Positions 6,649 through 10,463 of a stretch of 10,463 nucleotides of DNA are shown here, piece after piece. Position 1 is the first letter of the stretch. Every line of letters starts with the position of its first letter. Made by a program: the position numbers and the translations under genes. The notes below the pieces were generated by a model that was not told where the DNA came from, made no database searches, and saw nothing but the letters and a program-made list of their open reading frames with translations. The DNA lies in the NCBI GenBank assembly GCA_021788565.1, contig JAJYKO010000112.1:1-10463 (forward strand). Direction: 5' to 3'. This DNA is from Chloroflexota bacterium (GTDB taxonomy: Bacteria; Chloroflexota; UBA6077).

Positions 6649-7401
6649 ATGGAGCTTTTTTCGCCAGAAGGCCTTGCCGCCCTGATGGGCGTGATGGTCA
6701 TCAACATCGTGCTGAGCGGCGATAACGCCGTCGTCATCGGCATGGCCGCCCACAGGTTGCACGGCCGCCAGCGACTGATGGCCATCATCTTCGGTGGTGG
6801 ACTCGCTGTGGTCCTCAGGATCATCCTGACAGTGGTGGCGGCGTTCCTCCTGAAGATCCCAGCGCTCCAGTTCATCGGCGGCATACTATTGCTCTGGATC
6901 GCCTACAAACTCCTTATGGAGGAAGTGGAGGAAACGGAGCACAAGAGCGCTGAGTCATTCTTGCAGGCCATGTGGATCATCACCGTGGCCGACCTCATCA
7001 TGAGTACCGACAACATCCTGGCCATCGCTGCTATGGCCCGGGATAGCATGGAAATCCTGGCGGTCGGCCTCGCGGTCAGTATGGCTATCGTCCTGTTCGC
7101 AGGCGGCATCGTGGCGATGCTGATGGAGCGCTTCCCGTGGATTGTCTACGTCGGCTCCATCGCCATCGCCTACGTGGCCGGCGAGATGATGATGAAGGAT
7201 CAGTTCGTCACCGGCCTGATCCCGGGTGTCATGAAGGCCCTCTCCGAGATGCAGGTAGGCATCGAGCTGGGTGTTGTCCCGCTGGTGCTCGCCATCGCGA
7301 TCCCTGCCTATGCCACCTGGAGGAACAGCCGGGCGAAGGCCAGGGCCAAAGACGAGGAGTCCCCTTCACCCGCCGTCGTGGCCGGAGGATCCGAGCACTA
7401 A
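6649..7401 (+). CDS. TerC/YjbE-family integral membrane protein
   Basis: This 250-residue, mostly hydrophobic protein has about seven membrane segments (near residues 8-33, 45-69, 72-90, 106-128, 135-157, 165-180 and 207-224). Both family hallmark acidic motifs in helices are present: INIVLSGDNAVVIG (18-31, D25/N26) and IMSTDNILAIA (117-127, D121/N122). The TerC superfamily includes proteins implicated in manganese efflux and in supplying Mn to exported enzymes; the length and pattern fit the short YjbE-type subgroup. The C-terminal tail (about 225-250) is charged and probably cytoplasmic. ATG 6649 follows GGGAGGG (6630-6636) at a rather long spacing of 12 nt; no closer in-frame start is present. 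It appears to be transcribed separately from the protease operon because a 345-bp gap with an inverted repeat lies between. The transported ion is inferred from the family only. Confidence 0.92.
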   Translation: MELFSPEGLAALMGVMVINIVLSGDNAVVIGMAAHRLHGRQRLMAIIFGGGLAVVLRIILTVVAAFLLKIPALQFIGGILLLWIAYKLLMEEVEETEHKSAESFLQAMWIITVADLIMSTDNILAIAAMARDSMEILAVGLAVSMAIVLFAGGIVAMLMERFPWIVYVGSIAIAYVAGEMMMKDQFVTGLIPGVMKALSEMQVGIELGVVPLVLAIAIPAYATWRNSRAKARAKDEESPSPAVVAGGSEH

Positions 7402-7453
7402 TCGACTCCCAACAAGAACTGAGTGGCGATTCTGGCCGGTTGGCTGCACAAGT

Positions 7454-7481
7454 GTAGCCGCAGCCTTCAGCCCGCGACTAC
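7454..7481 (-). repeat. 28-nt palindromic element in the terC/ftsH convergent gap
   Basis: The sequence from GTAG (7454) to CTAC (7481) is an imperfect palindrome. Read as minus-strand RNA, two of its three plus-strand mismatches become G-U pairs, leaving one G-G mismatch and a very short loop. The minus strand is therefore the better folder, which places it 3' of the ftsH-like gene. No U-run follows on either strand, so it is not a classic intrinsic terminator. CTGGCCGG occurs on both sides (7432-7439 and 7494-7501). It looks like dispersed REP-type elements containing GGCTGAAGGC that I recall from environmental genomes; copy number cannot be judged here. The rest of 7402-7509 shows nothing further. 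Confidence 0.55.
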
Positions 7482-7509
7482 AAGGTGCGAGGGCTGGCCG
7501 GATGCGCCA

Positions 7510-9369
7510 CTAGATAACCGGAGCGGAGAGGCGGCTCAGCGGGATCGGCCCGGGGCTGATCAGGTCCGTGGCGGATGCGCCGTCCAGCAAAGCCGCGAGC
7601 TCATCCCCCTGCAGCGTCTCTCGCTCGACCAGCCTCTCGGCCAGCAGGCGCAAACGTGCGCGGTTAGCGCGAAGGATTCTGGATGCAACGTCCCGCCGCT
7701 GTTCCAGCAGCTTCTTCGTCTCTTCGTCGGCAGCCCGGGCCATCTCGTCGCTTAGTTGCCCCACCCACGGGGCATCCTCGCCACATCCATGGGTCAGTGG
7801 ACCGAGCGCCGAACTCATGCCAAAGACGCACACCATCTTCCGAGCAATGGCTGTGGCCTCCCCCAGATCCGAGGCAGAGCCGGTGGTCATCTCTCCAAAC
7901 TCCAACTCTTCGGCTACCATTCCACCGAGGATGAAAGATATCGCCTTCTCAAGCTCCGACTTACCCCACAGCTGCCGGTCCTCAATCGGCAGCAGCCTGG
8001 TGTGGCCGCCCGACCTCCCCCTTGGAATGATGGAGATTCGCTGGACGGGATCCACCCCCGGCAATTCCCGAGCGACGAGGGCGTGCCCGGCTTCGTGGTA
8101 GGCAGTAATCCACTTCTCCTTTTCGCTGATCACGCGACTCTTACGGGCCAGGCCTATCAGCACCCGATCCACGGCCTCCTCCAGATCGACGGCCCCGATC
8201 CGTTCGGCGTGCCGCCTGCCCGCCAGTAGCGCGGCCTCGTTCATCACGTTCTCAAGATCAGCACCGGAGAAGCCCATGGTCTGCCGAGCCAGTTGAGCCA
8301 GATCCACCTCCGGGGACAGCGGCTTCCGGCGAGAGTGGATCCGCAGAATCGCCAGACGATCCTTCAGGTCAGGGATGCCGACCACGATCCGTCGGTCGAA
8401 GCGGCCTGGGCGCAGGAGGGCGGAATCCAGGATGTCGGGGCGGTTGGTAGCCGCCATCACCACCACAGCAGAATTCTGCTCGAAACCGTCCATCTCCGCC
8501 AGGATCTGGTTGAGGGTTTGATCGCGCTCTTCGTTGGAGGAGCCTGCGTTCCTCTTCCGGCCTATCGCATCGATCTCGTCGATGAAGATGATGCAGGGGG
8601 TTTTCTTCTTGGCGCACTCGAAGAGGTCACGGATGCGGGCTGCCCCCACACCCACGAACATCTCCACGAACTCGGAGCCGCTACAGGCGAAGAACGGCAC
8701 GCCGGCCTCCCCGGCGGTCGCCCTGGCCAGAAGGGTCTTGCCGGTGCCCGGGGCTCCGGTCAGGAGGATACCTCGGGGCATTCTGGCGCCGAGCGCCGAG
8801 AATCGGTCCGGAGAGCGCAGGAACTCCACCACCTCGCGGAACTCCTGCTTGGCGTCTTCCGCACCGGCCACGTCTTCGAAGGTCAGGCAGTTCCGACCGC
8901 CGCTCTGCTCGCGGGCGCCACTCTTGCGAAAGGCCAGGAAGGGATTGCCCTGCGCAACCCGGCTCAACTTCGGTCGGAGCATGAACATGCCGAGCGCCAC
9001 CAGTCCCGCCAGCGCAAGGCCCAGGACTACGCCGTCTGCCGGCCAACCAGAACCGGGCCGCACGTCCATACTGACGGCCGATATCTGGTCCGGGGTGACG
9101 CCGTATCCTCGCAGGGTTTCCAGGAAGGAGACATTCGGTTCTTTCCGGGTGGTAAGGCCTTTTCCGAACCGATCGACCATCTCTATCCTGTCACCGACCA
9201 CCGCGACCCTGGCTATCGCGCCATCTCGGACGAGCGCCACGGCCCGGCTCAGTTCCACCGACTTCGTCGCCGGTTCTCCTGCCGGAAGCACCGCGTCCCT
9301 CGCCACGTCACGGGCCGAGAGGGCGGCTACGGCTACCAACGCTATCAGAATCCATTGTGCTGCTTTCAT
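7510..9369 (-). CDS. ftsH: FtsH-type ATP-dependent zinc metalloprotease
   Basis: FtsH is a hexameric, membrane-anchored AAA+ protease that extracts and degrades membrane and some cytosolic proteins. This 619-residue product has the full layout: membrane helix 1 (about 5-19), an extracytoplasmic domain (20-111), helix 2 (112-131), an AAA+ module (about 160-400) and an M41 protease domain (about 405-600). Visible motifs are Walker A GAPGTGKT (205-212), pore loop MFVG (237-240), Walker B IIFIDE (260-265), arginine fingers R320 and R323 in LLRPGRFDR, zinc site HEAGH (425-429) and the third zinc ligand D501 in SASDLGEAT. All catalytic residues are present. Small departures are GGM at 482-484, where GGR is common, and a divergent GGHTRLLP segment (454-461), suggesting a paralogue, not necessarily the main cellular FtsH. 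ATG 9369 has a weak GGGA ribosome site 9 nt upstream. The Ca-ATPase gene ends 61 bp upstream in the same direction, so co-transcription is likely. Confidence 0.96.
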   Translation of the reverse strand: MKAAQWILIALVAVAALSARDVARDAVLPAGEPATKSVELSRAVALVRDGAIARVAVVGDRIEMVDRFGKGLTTRKEPNVSFLETLRGYGVTPDQISAVSMDVRPGSGWPADGVVLGLALAGLVALGMFMLRPKLSRVAQGNPFLAFRKSGAREQSGGRNCLTFEDVAGAEDAKQEFREVVEFLRSPDRFSALGARMPRGILLTGAPGTGKTLLARATAGEAGVPFFACSGSEFVEMFVGVGAARIRDLFECAKKKTPCIIFIDEIDAIGRKRNAGSSNEERDQTLNQILAEMDGFEQNSAVVVMAATNRPDILDSALLRPGRFDRRIVVGIPDLKDRLAILRIHSRRKPLSPEVDLAQLARQTMGFSGADLENVMNEAALLAGRRHAERIGAVDLEEAVDRVLIGLARKSRVISEKEKWITAYHEAGHALVARELPGVDPVQRISIIPRGRSGGHTRLLPIEDRQLWGKSELEKAISFILGGMVAEELEFGEMTTGSASDLGEATAIARKMVCVFGMSSALGPLTHGCGEDAPWVGQLSDEMARAADEETKKLLEQRRDVASRILRANRARLRLLAERLVERETLQGDELAALLDGASATDLISPGPIPLSRLSAPVI

Positions 9370-9388
9370 ACGAGCAATTCCCAGGTCA

Positions 9389-9417
9389 GGGGCCGGAACC
9401 CACGGTCTCCCGGCCCC
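9389..9417 (-). other. Strong GC hairpin between the Ca-ATPase and ftsH genes
   Basis: GGGGCCGG (9389-9396) and CCGGCCCC (9410-9417) form a perfect 8-bp stem with a 13-nt loop. It lies in the 61-bp gap after the Ca-ATPase stop codon and ends about 20 nt before the ftsH start. No U-run follows on the minus strand, so a simple intrinsic terminator is doubtful. It could be an RNA-processing or stability element separating the two coding regions, or affect ftsH translation because it sits near the ribosome-binding region. The structure is seen; the function is inference. Confidence 0.5.
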
Positions 9418-9430
9418 ATATCCATTCGGG

Positions 9431-10463
9431 TCAGGCCGTGACTGCCCTCTTCAAGGATGGTTCGTCCCTGCGATCCGCGTCCATTCGGCGCAGGAATGCC
9501 TTGGCGATCTCAGCAGCCGTGAACGGCACGAACATCAGCGGCAGAACATACAGCCAGTCCACTAACAGGGGCGATTCCACCTCGAACAGTTCCTGCAGCC
9601 CGGGTAGGTAGAGAGGGCCCAGCAGCAGCAGGAACGACAGAATCGTCGCCCCGACCATGAAGCGGTTAGAGAAAACGCCCATAGACCAGAGGGATTGCCG
9701 TTCGGACCTGGAGGTGTAGGCTCGTAGCAACTCCGAGCCCACCAGCGTCGTGAACGCCATGGTCTGCGCCGCGACGATATCTCCAGGATTCTGCCACATG
9801 GTGATCAGCAGAGCCCCCAGGGTTGCCGCGGCGATGGCTATGCTCTGGACCACGATCCCAACCTGCATCTCCCGGTTGAGGATCGACTCCTTCGCGGGGC
9901 GAGGCGGACGGTCCATGATGTCCGGGTCCCCCTTCTCCATCCCCAGGGCTAGGGCCGGCAAGCCATCGGTCAGCAGGTTGAGCCACAGCAGTTGTATGGG
10001 CTGAAGGGGAACAGGCAGGCCGACAATCATGGCCAGGAACACGACGAGGATCTCTCCCACGTTGCAGGAGAGCAGGAAGAAGACGAACTTGCGGATGTTG
10101 CTGTAGATGATCCTGCCCTCTTCCACCGCTGACACGATGCTGGCGAAGTTGTCGTCCGTCAGCACCATCGCAGCCGTCTCCTTGGAAACGTCGGTTCCCG
10201 TGATCCCCATGGCGACGCCGATGTTAGAGCGTTTGAGGGCTGGTGCATCGTTCACGCCATCACCGGTCATGGCCGCCACGTGCCCTCGGGCCTTCAGCGC
10301 TTCCACTATCTTGACCTTGTGAACCGGGGAGACCCGGGCATATACGTCCACGTCCTCGACCTTACGGAGGAACTCCTCGTCGGATATCCTGTTCAACTCC
10401 TCGCCGGTCATCACCCGAGTGTCATCGCTCAGGATTCCCAACTCCCTGGCGATGGCCATGGCG
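9431..10463 (-). CDS. P2A-type (SERCA-like) calcium-transporting ATPase, C-terminal part
   Basis: The reading frame runs off the right edge, so only about 344 C-terminal residues are present; the A domain, the phosphorylated aspartate and helix M4 lie outside. Numbering from the first in-window methionine (10459), the P-domain hinge TGDGVNDAP is at 65-73 and [13 protein letters not shown] at 93-105, followed by helices M5 to M10. Compared with SERCA from memory, N133/E136 in SCNVGEIL match N768/E771 of M5, N161/T164/D165 in [14 protein letters not shown] match N796/T799/D800 of M6, and E243 in [17 protein letters not shown] matches E908 of M8. All visible residues of both Ca sites are thus kept, which argues for calcium over the single-site Golgi PMR1 type. 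The gene ends with TGA at 9431-9433, ahead of ftsH on the same strand. It would export Ca2+ at the cytoplasmic membrane. Confidence 0.94.
   Translation of the reverse strand, partial: AMAIARELGILSDDTRVMTGEELNRISDEEFLRKVEDVDVYARVSPVHKVKIVEALKARGHVAAMTGDGVNDAPALKRSNIGVAMGITGTDVSKETAAMVLTDDNFASIVSAVEEGRIIYSNIRKFVFFLLSCNVGEILVVFLAMIVGLPVPLQPIQLLWLNLLTDGLPALALGMEKGDPDIMDRPPRPAKESILNREMQVGIVVQSIAIAAATLGALLITMWQNPGDIVAAQTMAFTTLVGSELLRAYTSRSERQSLWSMGVFSNRFMVGATILSFLLLLGPLYLPGLQELFEVESPLLVDWLYVLPLMFVPFTAAEIAKAFLRRMDADRRDEPSLKRAVTA

Noticed and set aside
7402..7509. Intrinsic terminator between the convergent genes
   Set aside because: The palindrome at 7454-7481 lacks a U-run on either strand, so it was listed as a repeat.
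8293..9441. Long open frame on the + strand opposite ftsH
   Set aside because: It is antisense to a complete, motif-rich FtsH gene. Its translation is low-complexity and shows no known domain, as expected for the complement of a GC-rich gene.

Overview
This GC-rich bacterial window carries eight protein-coding genes: five or six transcribed left to right, then two right to left. No tRNA, rRNA, CRISPR array or transposase gene is visible. GTG and TTG starts are frequent, and the secreted protease ends in repeats beginning W-Y-x-A-x-G. I associate such repeats with high-GC Gram-positive or deep-branching lineages such as Actinomycetota and Chloroflexota. This assignment is an inference from memory; the window holds no phylogenetic marker that settles it.

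Region 1 (about 33-6303, + strand) looks like one transcription unit. A plausible sigma-70-type promoter (33-62) and a GC-rich leader hairpin (96-120) precede plsX (acyl-ACP:phosphate acyltransferase). After plsX come fabF (ketoacyl-ACP synthase II), a two-helix membrane protein with a degenerate NERD-like domain, a PaaI-type hotdog thioesterase, and a large secreted subtilisin-family protease with four ~100-residue C-terminal repeats. From fabF onward the genes are 14 bp apart, overlapping by 4 bp, or 9 bp apart, which suggests translational coupling. The usual partners fabH, fabD, fabG and acpP are absent between plsX and fabF.

Region 2 (6304-6648) is a 345-bp non-coding gap. Its first part is a long imperfect inverted repeat built from GATCAGGGG-like units. 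Its second part can fold into several hairpins directly upstream of a TerC/YjbE-family membrane protein gene (6649-7401). The hairpins could be a regulatory leader, but I do not recognise the yybP-ykoY manganese-riboswitch core.

Region 3 (7402-10463) begins with a 108-bp convergent gap holding a 28-nt palindrome that folds better as minus-strand RNA. It is followed on the minus strand by an intact FtsH-type AAA+ zinc protease and, upstream of it, the C-terminal part of a P2A (SERCA-like) calcium ATPase cut by the window edge. A strong 8-bp-stem hairpin lies in the 61-bp gap between the two.

The first unit joins membrane-lipid precursor synthesis to an exported protease. The second half holds cation transport (TerC, Ca-ATPase) and membrane-protein quality control (FtsH). 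Most genes are recognisable housekeeping or envelope genes. The least ordinary items are the protease with acidic substitutions around its active site, the NERD-like membrane protein without its catalytic glutamate, and the intergenic repeats.
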